Shown here piece after piece: positions 49,931 through 58,608 of a stretch of DNA of 64,000 nt. The notes below the pieces were generated by a model. The model was not told the origin of the DNA. It ran no database searches and saw only the letters and a program-made list of their open reading frames with translations. The stretch's first letter is position 1; each line of letters starts with the position of its first letter. The stretch is from the NCBI RefSeq assembly GCF_000182745.2, contig NC_016027.1, positions 1,821,001 through 1,885,000 of the forward strand, given 5' to 3'. The stretch comes from Komagataeibacter medellinensis NBRC 3288 (lineage in GTDB: Bacteria > Pseudomonadota > Alphaproteobacteria > Acetobacterales > Acetobacteraceae). Position numbers and translations under genes: made by a program.

Positions 49931-52105
49931 ATGCTGATCAGGTATGTGAAGAATAATAGAACAGGAATAATATACATTTCCGTATTCATTATATTTTCTT
50001 TCAATTTAGAAACATCTCATGCTGAAGACGAAAAAAATATAAATGAAAATAAACATGATACTGTAGAAAATATTCATGTATCTCGAAAGAGATTAACATC
50101 AATTGAAGTTGCAAAAGAAAATTTACGGAAAGTTCCGGGAGGAACAAGCTTTATTGATGCAAAAGATATATTAAAAGGAAGGAATGCAACAAATGCAGAT
50201 GCATTAGCCTATCAGCCCGGTGTGTTTGCTCAATCTACAAATGGGGGTGACTCAATTCGTATTTCAATACGTGGTTCTGGAATACAAACGGGCGTAAATT
50301 ATGTGCGTTCAGGAATGACATTCTTATTTGATGGGATACCTTTGACTACACCAACTGGAACTATTTATGAATTATGGGAACCATTAGGCACACGTTATAC
50401 AGAAGTATATAGAGGAGGGAATGGTTTTGATTTTGGTGCACTTCAACTTGGAGGCGCTATAAATTATGTGACTAATACAGGATACGATTCACGTTTATAT
50501 CAAGCCCGAGTAGAAGCAGGTAGTTTTGGATATATAAAAGAACAAATTAGTTCGGGTAAAGTTATAGGAAAATCTGACTACTACATAAGCGTAACAAACT
50601 CCTACGGAGCGGGATACCAACAAAACACAAAATCCACAAGTTTTGGAGTAAATTTTAATTATGGTTATAAATTTAATGACCGTATAGATAATAGAATTTT
50701 TTTCCGTTACCGGCAGGTTGATAATGGTTATCCTGGTTACTTAACGCGTGCACAGATTGCTGCCGATCCTCGGCAAGCAGAAGTGGGCTTTACAGGAACG
50801 CAAACCGTAAAGCCGGGAACAAAATTTCTAGCAGATCGCCTTACAATAAAGATTGATGACAAATCAAAAATTATCATTGGTTTTGCTTACTTGGATTCCC
50901 CCATGCATCATGAAAATGGGCCAATTGCGAATATTTTTAACTACAAATTTGCAACGGGGACAATAGACTATACACGAACTGATTATCTATATGATCACAA
51001 AAGTGATACAAATTTTGGAATTTATACCACAAGTGATTTGAGCGCACAGGAGTCAGACATGGTCAGAATACCTAGCCAAGTTGCGACAAATCCGGCGATG
51101 GGGGCTACCGTTAGACATGCTAATTTTATAGGAACAGAAAATTATTTTCATCTTAGTAATACAACTGAGGTATTCCATAATTTTTATATTACAGCAGCAG
51201 GAGCATTGGCTTTTATTCAAAAAGGCGGTTCATTAACATACCCTACACAAGACACCTTACACCAGTCATCGGTAAATTTTGCACCACGTGGTGGATTCCG
51301 ATACGTAATTACACCCTCCTTGCAAATTTATGGAAATGTAACGCGAAGCCTGCAGCCGGCAAATGAATGGCAGCTTTTGAATGGTGCTACATATAGTGCA
51401 TCTGGAGTTGAGCCATATGCTTCTGGTCCTGCCGCCAATTTGAATGGCAGTTGGGATAATATGCATATGCAACGAGCAACAACATTTGAATTCGGAATTA
51501 GTGGAAAAATATTCAATACAAATTGGACAGCAGGATATTATCATTCTTCTGTAAAAAATGAACTTTTAAGTGTTATGACAGCACAATCTGCCAAATATAT
51601 GACATCTAATTATAACAATGCCAGTCCAACAACACATCAGGGTCTTGAATTTGGTTCTGATACAACGCTATGGCATCATGGAAAAAATAAAATAAAACTT
51701 ATACAATCGTATACATATTCTGATTTTCGTTATAATCATGACGTTATGTTTAGGCACAATTATCTGCCCGGAATACCAAAGCACTTTTATCAAGGTACGA
51801 TTCATTTAGACCTTGCTAATGGGATATATGCAGCTTTTAGCACGCAGGTCTCGTCGTCAGTTTATGCGTCATACGATAATCAAGCCAAGGCTGCGCCCTA
51901 TCATATATTTAATGTAACCTTTGGTTATAAGTTTCCTGGCAAAAATAAAGATATAGATGTCTATATCTCTGGAAATAATTTAACAAACACGCATTATGCT
52001 TCGGCAGTTATACCAGCCTATACAGCAACAAATCATGATGCTGCGGCAGAAACGCCAGGAGCTGGAGCGGGCGTATTTGCAGGAGTTGATTTCGGTATGA
52101 ACTAA
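49931..52105 (+). CDS. TonB-dependent outer-membrane receptor, AT-rich and probably acquired
   Basis: A 724-residue receptor with a signal peptide (GIIYISVFIIFSFNLETSHA). The plug domain is seen in RKVPGGTSFIDAKDILKGRN, LAYQPGVFAQSTNGGDSIRI, SIRGSGIQTG and GNGFDFGALQLGGAINYVTN. The beta-barrel ends in a typical GAGAGVFAGVDFGMN with aromatic-rich strands before it. A TonB box may be near ENIHVSRKR. It takes up iron complexes or similar large ligands; the layout recalls FecA/FhuA-type receptors but the ligand is unknown. G+C is about one third by eye, far below the surroundings, and IS relics flank it, so lateral gain is likely. Confidence 0.88.
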   Translation: MLIRYVKNNRTGIIYISVFIIFSFNLETSHAEDEKNINENKHDTVENIHVSRKRLTSIEVAKENLRKVPGGTSFIDAKDILKGRNATNADALAYQPGVFAQSTNGGDSIRISIRGSGIQTGVNYVRSGMTFLFDGIPLTTPTGTIYELWEPLGTRYTEVYRGGNGFDFGALQLGGAINYVTNTGYDSRLYQARVEAGSFGYIKEQISSGKVIGKSDYYISVTNSYGAGYQQNTKSTSFGVNFNYGYKFNDRIDNRIFFRYRQVDNGYPGYLTRAQIAADPRQAEVGFTGTQTVKPGTKFLADRLTIKIDDKSKIIIGFAYLDSPMHHENGPIANIFNYKFATGTIDYTRTDYLYDHKSDTNFGIYTTSDLSAQESDMVRIPSQVATNPAMGATVRHANFIGTENYFHLSNTTEVFHNFYITAAGALAFIQKGGSLTYPTQDTLHQSSVNFAPRGGFRYVITPSLQIYGNVTRSLQPANEWQLLNGATYSASGVEPYASGPAANLNGSWDNMHMQRATTFEFGISGKIFNTNWTAGYYHSSVKNELLSVMTAQSAKYMTSNYNNASPTTHQGLEFGSDTTLWHHGKNKIKLIQSYTYSDFRYNHDVMFRHNYLPGIPKHFYQGTIHLDLANGIYAAFSTQVSSSVYASYDNQAKAAPYHIFNVTFGYKFPGKNKDIDVYISGNNLTNTHYASAVIPAYTATNHDAAAETPGAGAGVFAGVDFGMN

Positions 52106-52133
52106 TATTTTTTATTTCCGCTATGGCGTGTCG

Positions 52134-52500
52134 TCAGTTAAACAGGATGATGATTGAGGCGAACTGCACGGCTGCAAGGAAGGTCGATTTCAGTTTATCG
52201 TAGCGGGTTGCGATAGCGCGAAACGGCTTGAGTTTATTGAAGAACCTCTCAACAAGGTTCCGTTCGCGGTAGAGAGAAAAATCGGTTTTCCGTCGTGTCG
52301 TTCTGTTGCGTTCTGGCGGGATGATCGGGGTAATCCCGCGCTGTATCAGCCGATCGATCAACCTGTCCGCGTCATACGCCCTGTCAGCAAGGAAAGCATC
52401 CGGGTCGATGTTTTCCAGAAGGGGTTCCGCCTGGGTTATATTCGGCATCCTGTCACGGTGTGATGCCGAGTTCCACCGGATTGCCCAAAGCGTCGCAGAG
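52134..52500 (-). pseudogene. IS5-family transposase fragment
   Basis: The C-terminal half of another IS5-type transposase: NITQAEPLLENIDPDAFLAD, YDADRLIDRLIQRGITPIIP, YRERNLVERFFNKLKPFRAI, ending QFASIIILFN. The preceding DALGNPVELGITP is in a different frame, so an indel lies near 52455. The N-terminal half is absent; the fragment is fused to the end of the IS630 copy near 52500. Confidence 0.75.
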
Positions 52501-53240
52501 AGACTGACCTGTATGATCCCACTTTCTGAGACTGATGGATCGGATGGTTTCCGGCAGATCGGCAAGGTTGTTCCAGGCGGAACAGGCGGCATCGATGATG
52601 TGCTTGATGCCGTCAAAGACGGTATTGGACAACCAGTTGGCACGTAGGAACTGCCAGATATTCTCGACCGGGTTCAGTTCGGGAGCACGGGACGGCAGGA
52701 AGATCAGGCTGACATTGTGGGGCATTTTGAGCCTGGGCGTAGTATGCCATCCGGCGCGATCGAGCAAGACAACCGCGTGGACGTTTCGTGCCACGCAACG
52801 CGAGATTTCCTCGATATGCAGTTGCAGGCTGGCCGTGCCGGTGAATGGAAGCGCCAAGCCAGCGGCCTTGCCGCGCGCCGGGCAGATCGCCCCGAACAGC
52901 CAGGCATTGTCGTAGCGCTGGTTGGCCGGCTGGCGTGGCCGCGTGCCGCGTCGGGCTCATTGCCGGACGATGCCGTTCTTCTGGCCGATCCGGGCCTCGT
53001 CCTGGAACCAGATCTCGATCGGCTTTCCCTTTGGCAGATGGCGATGTGGGCGCTCGGGATGCGAGGGAAGTTTTTTGAATGCCTCCATGACGGCAGGATC
53101 CTGCCCCGGATGACGCGGCCGGGCGCTGACATGGGAAAAACCAGGCCGTTTCAGCAGGGTGGATACGTGACGCTCATGATAGGTGACACCGAAGCGCTCT
53201 TCAATCACGCGTTGCAGATCGACGCGGCGCCAGCGCACCA

Positions 53241-54556
53241 GGGACTATCCTGAATTTTGTGCGGTGCGGTGATAATCTGCTCGAAGAGGAGCCCCCGCAT
53301 GAGCATTGATAAAGATCTTCTGGACCGTCTGATGGAAGGTCGTTCACCGGGCGACCTGTTTGGCAAAAGCGGCATACTCTCGGAATTGACGAAGGCTCTG
53401 GCGGAGCGGGCGCTCAACACGGAGATGACACTTCATCTTGATGAGGAGCGCGCCGATGGCGCCTCTGCTGAGGATAATCAGCCGCCCAACCGCAGAAACG
53501 GCAATAGCCAGAAGACCGTGACGACACAGAGCGGCAAGGTTGTTCTGGATATTCCCCGGGATCGGAACGGTACGTTTGATCCGATGTTGATTGCAAAGTA
53601 TCAGCGTCGCTTTCCCGAGTTCGACCGCAAGATCATCAGCATGTATGCCCGAGGTCTGACAACCCGCGAAATCCAGGGGCATATTGAAGAAATCTATGGC
53701 GTTGAGGCCTCCCCGAGCCTCATTTCCGCGATTACCGACGCCGTGATGGAGGAGGTCGCCGCCTGGCAGAACCGTCCGCTGGAACCCTGCTACCCGATCG
53801 TCTTCATGGACGCGATCCGGGTCAATATCCGCAGTGATGGGACTGTCTCGAACAAGGCTGTCTTCGTGGCGCTCGCGATCCTGCCTGACGGCACACGGGA
53901 CGTTCTGGGGCTGTGGTTCCAGGCGAATGAAGGGGCCAAATTCTGGGCCAAGGTCCTCAGCGACCTGCGCAATCGGGGTGTGCAGGACATCCTGATCGCC
54001 GTAGTCGACGGGCTGAAGGGCTTTCCGCAGGCCATTGAGGCGGTCTTCCCCAGAACCCGCATTCAGACGTGTATCGTTCATCTGCTGCGTCATTCCATGA
54101 GCTTTGCCAGCTACAAGGACCGCAAGGCCATCGCCACAGCTCTCAAGGCAATCTATACAGCAGTGGACGCCACAGAGGCCGAGGCAGCCCTCGGCGGGTT
54201 CGAAGAAAGCGATCTGGGCAGACAATACCCGGCCATCGCGCCCAGTTGGCGCAGGGCATGGAATGAGGTCATTCCGTTCCTCGATTATCCTCCAGAAGTG
54301 CGCAGGTTGATTTACACAACAAATGCCATTGAGGCCCTGAACTCAAAGATCCGTCGTGCCGTGCGCACCCGCGGCCATTTCCCCAGTGAAGAGGCCGCAG
54401 CAAAATTGATTTACCTGGCGCTCAATGCTACCTCAGCACAGTGGAAGCGCTCAGTGCGCGAATGGTACGCTGTCAGATGCCAGCTCGCTATCATGTTCGA
54501 TGATCGTTTCCCAATGGCCTGAAAAAATGGCACCGCACAAAATTCTACACAGTCTC
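53241..54556 (+). mobile_element. IS256-family insertion sequence, complete
   Basis: About 1.3 kb with ends related as GGGACTATCCTGAATTTTGT and GAGACTGTGTAGAATTTTGT; the core GAATTTTGTGCGGTGC is a perfect 16-bp inverted repeat (53252-53267 and 54530-54545). The 8-bp target GCGCACCA is duplicated at 53233-53240 and 54557-54564. It sits inside an IS630 transposase gene. Confidence 0.93.
53299..54522 (+). CDS. IS256-family (Mutator-like) transposase
   Basis: A 407-residue transposase started at MSIDKDLLDRLMEGRSPGDL. Typical blocks are ALAERALNTEMTLHLDEERA, RRNGNSQKTVTTQSGKVVLD, MYARGLTTREIQGHIEEIYG, VFMDAIRVNIRSDG (first Asp), VVDGLKGFPQAIEAVFPRTR (second Asp), IQTCIVHLLRHS and TTNAIEALNSKIRRAVRTRG (catalytic Glu region). 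All parts of the DDE domain are present and the reading frame is intact, so it is probably active. An AAGAGGAG box lies 9 bases before the ATG. Confidence 0.95.
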   Translation: MSIDKDLLDRLMEGRSPGDLFGKSGILSELTKALAERALNTEMTLHLDEERADGASAEDNQPPNRRNGNSQKTVTTQSGKVVLDIPRDRNGTFDPMLIAKYQRRFPEFDRKIISMYARGLTTREIQGHIEEIYGVEASPSLISAITDAVMEEVAAWQNRPLEPCYPIVFMDAIRVNIRSDGTVSNKAVFVALAILPDGTRDVLGLWFQANEGAKFWAKVLSDLRNRGVQDILIAVVDGLKGFPQAIEAVFPRTRIQTCIVHLLRHSMSFASYKDRKAIATALKAIYTAVDATEAEAALGGFEESDLGRQYPAIAPSWRRAWNEVIPFLDYPPEVRRLIYTTNAIEALNSKIRRAVRTRGHFPSEEAAAKLIYLALNATSAQWKRSVREWYAVRCQLAIMFDDRFPMA

Positions 54557-55212
54557 GCGCACCACGCCATCGCGCTGCCGATCCGGACCCGCCTCGACCA
54601 GAGCCTTCAATTCGGCCTGTCGGGCGGCATTCAGACTGCAGGCCGGCCCCGCGTGCTGATGGTCGCGCAGGCCATCGGGCCCTCCGGTATTGAAACGGTG
54701 AACCCAGTCTCGCAATGTCTGGCGGTCCATGCCCCCTACGCGGGCTGCATCGGTGCGGTTTGCCGCCAGGGCCAGAAGCCGGCGCGCAGTGTTCGCATGC
54801 CGACTGCGCGCCGCAAGCCGCCTCAATTCAGAGGCCGAATAGTCATCCCGTAGCTTCACCGCCCTCGTCATCAGCCAGGTTCTTCCGCAGCAAGAGAAAC
54901 AGAGCCAACTCCATTCGTCTCTTCACATACGAGTCAGGGGCTACATCCTTTGGTATGATATATCATATGAAAGCACGTCGTCGCAGTCGGCTGACTGTCA
55001 GCACCCAAAAACGCCTTCTGGAGCACTTCGTTGCGGGCATGCCCGCCCGGAGCGCCGCCGAACCTGTAGGCGCCAATCGTAATACAGAGACCCTGTATTC
55101 CCAGAAATTACGAGAGATCATCGCGGAACAGATTGCTCATGAGGCACCGATCTCGGGTGAAATCGAAGTCGACGAGAGCTATTCCGTAACCGGCCGCTCT
55201 GGGCCGCCTTGA

Positions 55213-56823
55213 TTATGCGGCCTGTCTGTGCAGTGTATTCACGGGTTTCCAGTTCCATGGCAACAGTTCGTGGAGCCGGTTGATCTTGTGCTCGTTGATA
55301 CGGGCCAGGACGTCGGCGAGGTAATCGTGCGGATTAAGCCGGGAGAGTTTTGCGCTTTCGATAAGCGTCATGGCATCAGCGATGTTGTCGCCCCCGGTGT
55401 CGGATCCGGCAAAGAGATAATTTTTTCGCCCCACGCATACGGGCCGTATGGCGCGTTCGGCAGGATTGTTGTCGATGGCGACACGACCATCTTCGAGGAA
55501 CAGGGTAAAGGCCTTCCACCGGTTGAGCGCATAACGGATCGCTTTTGCCAGTTCCCCCTTTCCAGGGATACGGGCAAGCTGTGTTTCGCACCATGCGTGG
55601 AATGCTGTGACACGGGGGCGGCTTTGTTCCTGTCGGACAGCCAGACGATACGGGGCCGGGTGTCCGGTGATCTGGCGCTCGATATCGTAGAGCTCTCCGA
55701 TCTGTTCAAGTGCTTCCCTTGCGATTGTCGAATCACTGCCCTTCCAGACATCATGGAAGGCCCGGCGGAGATGAGCCCAGCAGGCCGCTTCGCGCACGTG
55801 CACGGTTCCTGTTGCGTCTGGTTTATACAGATCCCTGAACCCGGCGTAGGCGTCAGCCTGCAGAATGCCCCGGAACTGTGCCAGATGGGTCTGGGGATTG
55901 ATCCCCTTGCGATCGGGAGAGAACCAGTAGGCCACGGCGGGCGGATCACTCCCTCCCCATGGGCGGGGATCGCGCAGATAGCTCCAGATCCGCCCTTCCT
56001 TCACGCCCCGGGGTTTGCCAGCCTGACGCAGACGGGGGTCAAGAACCTGGATGGGTGTATCATCAGCATGTAGCAGGTCTGCCTTTACGACATCCTGACG
56101 GATCAGATCTGTCAGAGGACGCAGAACGGCAACGGCCTGACCACACCAGTCGATCAGGGTTGAACGGGGAATGTCCACACCCTGACGGGCAAAGATCTCA
56201 TTCTGACGATAAAGCGGAATGTGGTCATCGAATTTCGAGACCAGGATATGGGCTAAAAGCCCGGTGCCAGCCATCCCCCGTGGGACAGGGCGCGACGGTG
56301 CTTCAGGCTGCACCAGTGTTTCGCAGTGACGGCAGGATTTCTTCAGCCGTGCCGTTTCGACAACTTTCAGTTTTGCCGCAATAAAGTCCAGTATTTCGGT
56401 GACATCTTCGCCTACAAGACGCAGGGGACCGCCACAGGCAGGACAGGCCTCACCTGGGTCGAGAACAATACGCTCCCGTGGTGTCGTGTCAGAAACCTTT
56501 GGTTTGCCACGCTGCCGTGGGGGAGAGAGTGCATCATCGCTGACATCATGCTCCCTGATATCAGGAGAAGGATCGGCTGCCGCGATGGCGATTTTTACAT
56601 CTTCAAGGAGCAGTTCGAGTTGTTCAATCTCACGGTCTATCTTTTCTGAACTGGCCCCGAATTTCTGTTTCTGAAGACGTGCGATCCGGATTTTGAGAGA
56701 CTGGACAAGAGCTTCATACGCACGGGCTGACGCAGAAAGCCGAGCCACTTCGGTCTGCAGGGAAACAATCATTTCCCTCAGGGTATCCGGATCATCAGGC
56801 AGGACCGCAGGTGCAGACGTCAT
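55213..56823 (-). CDS. tnpC: IS66-family transposase TnpC
   Basis: A 536-residue DDE transposase. The N-terminal coiled coil (LREMIVSLQTEVARLSASAR; IARLQKQKFGASSEKIDREI) is followed by a Cys-rich zinc-binding part (CPACGG ... SCRHCETLV). Then come LLHADDTPIQVLDP (first Asp), LQADAYAGFRDLY (second), the AACWAHLRRAFHD region and DGRVAIDNNPAERAIRPVCV (Glu). The C-terminal part LHELLPWNWKPV is the family's usual end. It is intact. Confidence 0.95.
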   Translation of the reverse strand: MTSAPAVLPDDPDTLREMIVSLQTEVARLSASARAYEALVQSLKIRIARLQKQKFGASSEKIDREIEQLELLLEDVKIAIAAADPSPDIREHDVSDDALSPPRQRGKPKVSDTTPRERIVLDPGEACPACGGPLRLVGEDVTEILDFIAAKLKVVETARLKKSCRHCETLVQPEAPSRPVPRGMAGTGLLAHILVSKFDDHIPLYRQNEIFARQGVDIPRSTLIDWCGQAVAVLRPLTDLIRQDVVKADLLHADDTPIQVLDPRLRQAGKPRGVKEGRIWSYLRDPRPWGGSDPPAVAYWFSPDRKGINPQTHLAQFRGILQADAYAGFRDLYKPDATGTVHVREAACWAHLRRAFHDVWKGSDSTIAREALEQIGELYDIERQITGHPAPYRLAVRQEQSRPRVTAFHAWCETQLARIPGKGELAKAIRYALNRWKAFTLFLEDGRVAIDNNPAERAIRPVCVGRKNYLFAGSDTGGDNIADAMTLIESAKLSRLNPHDYLADVLARINEHKINRLHELLPWNWKPVNTLHRQAA

Positions 56824-56886
56824 TATGAAAAAATAGCAGAAAACCTAAGAAAATTCAAAATGTTCTGCACTCTCACGCCATAAAAA

Positions 56887-57234
56887 TCAGGCCACGCGAG
56901 ACGGTGGTGCAGACCAGGAAGGGCGTCTCCACTCCATGCCTTCCCACAGCATGGCCATCTGTGCTGTCGTCAGGCGTGCAACGCCCTCTGCCGGAGACGG
57001 CCATGGAAAACGTCCCTTCTCAAGCACCTTGTAATAAAGACAGAACCCCTGACCGTCCCACATCAGAAGCTTGATCCTGTCCCCACGGCGACCACGAAAG
57101 GCAAAGAGCGCCCCTGATGTCGGGTTCTGACGCAGCACGTCCTGTGCCAGTGCTGCCAGACCCGATATGCCCTTGCGCATATCGGTCACCCCGCAGGCCA
57201 GATAGACACGCACGCCGTTGCCCACGCCAATCAT
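56887..57234 (-). CDS. tnpB: IS66 accessory protein TnpB
   Basis: A 115-residue IS66 Orf2 protein: VRVYLACGVTDMRKGISGLA, GALFAFRGRRGDRIKLLMWD, GFCLYYKVLEKGRFPWP, LTTAQMAMLWEGMEWRRP. Required for IS66 transposition; the biochemical role is not established. Its ATG overlaps the tnpA stop (ATGA). Confidence 0.94.
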   Translation of the reverse strand: MIGVGNGVRVYLACGVTDMRKGISGLAALAQDVLRQNPTSGALFAFRGRRGDRIKLLMWDGQGFCLYYKVLEKGRFPWPSPAEGVARLTTAQMAMLWEGMEWRRPSWSAPPSRVA

Positions 57235-57590
57235 GCCGTCTCCGCAATCCGGATGACCCGGGCCAGAAGATCTTCGGCAGGATGTCCCGTCACCCTGATA
57301 CTACGGCCATTGCGCAGCACTATGGCCAGTTCGTCAGGATCACCGCCAGATGCCACAGCAGGTGTCGTCACTGAAGCAACAGGAACAAACGCCACAGACT
57401 GATCTGGGGAAGATAGTCTTTGACGGAATGACGTCCGCCATTGGTAAAGATGTTGGCGGGTCAGGTCATGTCGACGTGCCACATCCGATACACTTGCTCC
57501 ATCCACACCAACTTCAGCCAGTATCGCCAGCTTCCGTTCATCCGACCAGCGGCGGCGGCGTTCAACGCCAATCAGGATTTCCTGGGTCAT
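57231..57590 (-). CDS. tnpA: IS66 accessory protein TnpA
   Basis: A 119-residue IS66 Orf1 protein with a helix-turn-helix: RRRRWSDERKLAILAEVGVD, SVSDVARRHDLTRQHLYQWR. The C-terminal half (LAIVLRNGRSIRVTGHPAED) is typical. It opens the IS66 operon, with the palindromic tandem repeat at 57614-57647 just upstream. Confidence 0.92.
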   Translation of the reverse strand: MTQEILIGVERRRRWSDERKLAILAEVGVDGASVSDVARRHDLTRQHLYQWRTSFRQRLSSPDQSVAFVPVASVTTPAVASGGDPDELAIVLRNGRSIRVTGHPAEDLLARVIRIAETA

Positions 57591-57613
57591 TCTTACCTCT
57601 CAAATGACGTCAA

Positions 57614-57647
57614 TAACGACGTCGTTAACGACGTCGTTAACGACGGT
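57614..57647. repeat. 12-bp palindromic tandem repeat in the IS66 leader
   Basis: The self-complementary unit AACGACGTCGTT occurs twice in tandem, followed by AACGACGG, between the IS66 end and tnpA. It may be a transposase or regulator binding site, or a replication-slippage product. Confidence 0.6.
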
Positions 57648-58145
57648 AAGTTACCAGTCACAATCCTCAATCATAAGGCGGCCTCAAACGGCCGGTTACG
57701 CTATTCCGGTGGACATCGCAAAGGAAAACGGGGCCGGGGCACTGCCGGAAAAGTGGCCGTCTTTGGCCTGCTGAAACGACATGACCGTGTCCATGCCGTC
57801 ATGATTCCTGACGCTGGACATCAAACACTGATGTCGATCATTCGAAATAAAGTACAGCCGGATTCAATCGTTTACAGCGATTCCTGGCATGCTTACGACA
57901 AGCTGGATGTCTCGGAATTTCATCACGAACGCATTCCCCACAGCAGGCATCTTGCCCTGGGCAGAAACCATATCAACGGTATCGAGAATTTCTGGAGTCA
58001 GGCGAAGCGGCATCTGCGGCAATACAATGGAATACCACGCAAGGACTTCCATCTATTCCTGGCCGAGTACGAGTGGCGCTTCAACATCCGCTCACCTGCA
58101 AAACTTCTGAAAACTCTCACTCAATGGGCTAAACTGCCCACGTGA

Positions 58146-58443
58146 ACCGTCGCAAACAATGCTTACCTATGCCAGCCCCAAACTCTTTTTTCCATAAAAG
58201 CCTGAAATCATAAGCCGGACACATCAATCAACGATTCTTCGATCCCTCTATTTTATTTCACATGGTTTATATCAATATCATATATCTTGCGCTGTAAACT
58301 GTGCTACATTTTAAATCGCAGAAAAAAAGCGAATACTTTACATACCTATTGACAGAAGATCGTGTTCTTTTTAAGGCGCACTATTGCGGCACCGGTGCCC
58401 GAATTCAGAAATTTTCCCTACCATCCATTTGAAGGCCAAGGTC
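58146..58443. other. AT-rich intergenic region
   Basis: About 300 bp between the IS1595 remnant and a small membrane-protein gene. No gene is seen. Strongly AT-rich at 58240-58370, so a promoter for the next gene may lie here. Confidence 0.35.
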
Positions 58444-58608
58444 ATGGCGTTTGATAGTATTGTCCTGTCAGATACGGTGCATCAGCATGATGACCGTCCT
58501 GTGCGTTCGGACATTCCCACTGTACACAGCCCGGTTAGGGGCATTATATTCGGTCTTGCGTTGAGTGTGCCGTTCTGGGTGCTCGTGGCCTTTCTGCTCC
58601 TGAGCTAG
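58444..58608 (+). CDS. Small hypothetical membrane protein
   Basis: A 54-residue ORF started at MAFDSIVLSDTVHQHDDRPV, with GAAGGCCAAGGTC upstream of the ATG. A polar half is followed by one membrane helix (GIIFGLALSVPFWVLVAFLL) and Ser-stop. The TA of its TAG stop is the duplicated target of the IS5 element; joining the flanks without the IS also gives TAG, so the protein end is unaffected. It is a non-IS gene stranded among insertion sequences. No family is recognised. Confidence 0.5.
   Translation: MAFDSIVLSDTVHQHDDRPVRSDIPTVHSPVRGIIFGLALSVPFWVLVAFLLLS

Larger units (their letters stand above)
52500..54871 (-). pseudogene. IS630-family transposase interrupted by IS256 and a nonsense codon
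   Basis: N-terminal part 54871-54557: MTRAVKLRDDYSASELRRLA, RVGGMDRQTLRDWVHRFNTG. After the IS256 insertion (53241-54556), the rest continues from 53232: RWRRVDLQRVIEERFGVTYH, GKPIEIWFQDEARIGQKNGI, then a TGA at 52959-52957 where relatives have Trp (RQWARRG), then LLDRAGWHTTPRLKMPHNVS and PSRAPELNPVENIWQFLRAN to near 52500. Removing IS256 and one copy of GCGCACCA restores DGVVRWRRVD in frame. The TGA means the gene is dead as well. Confidence 0.85.
55186..57699 (-). mobile_element. IS66-family insertion sequence, complete
   Basis: About 2.5 kb with inverted ends beginning GTAACCGGCCG on both sides, followed by GGCCGCCTT further in, and a duplicated 8-bp target GCTATTCC (55178-55185 and 57700-57707). 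It has the standard three genes in order tnpA, tnpB, tnpC on the minus strand. It sits inside the IS1595 transposase. Confidence 0.94.
54967..58145 (+). pseudogene. IS1595-family (ISXO2-like) transposase interrupted by IS66
   Basis: The N-terminal part 54967-55185 (KARRRSRLTVSTQKRLLEHF, SGEIEVDESYS) and the C-terminal part 57708-58145 (GKRGRGTAGKVAVFGLLKRH, IVYSDSWHAYDKLDVSEFHH, HINGIENFWSQAKRHLRQYN) belong to one gene. Between them lies the IS66 element with the 8-bp duplication GCTATTCC. Removing it gives EVDESYSGGHRKGKRGRG in frame; relatives usually have Phe-Gly-Gly where this has Ser-Gly-Gly. The gene was probably functional until the insertion. A GGGGCT motif near 54935 and AGCCCC near 58177 may be its ends. 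Confidence 0.88.
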
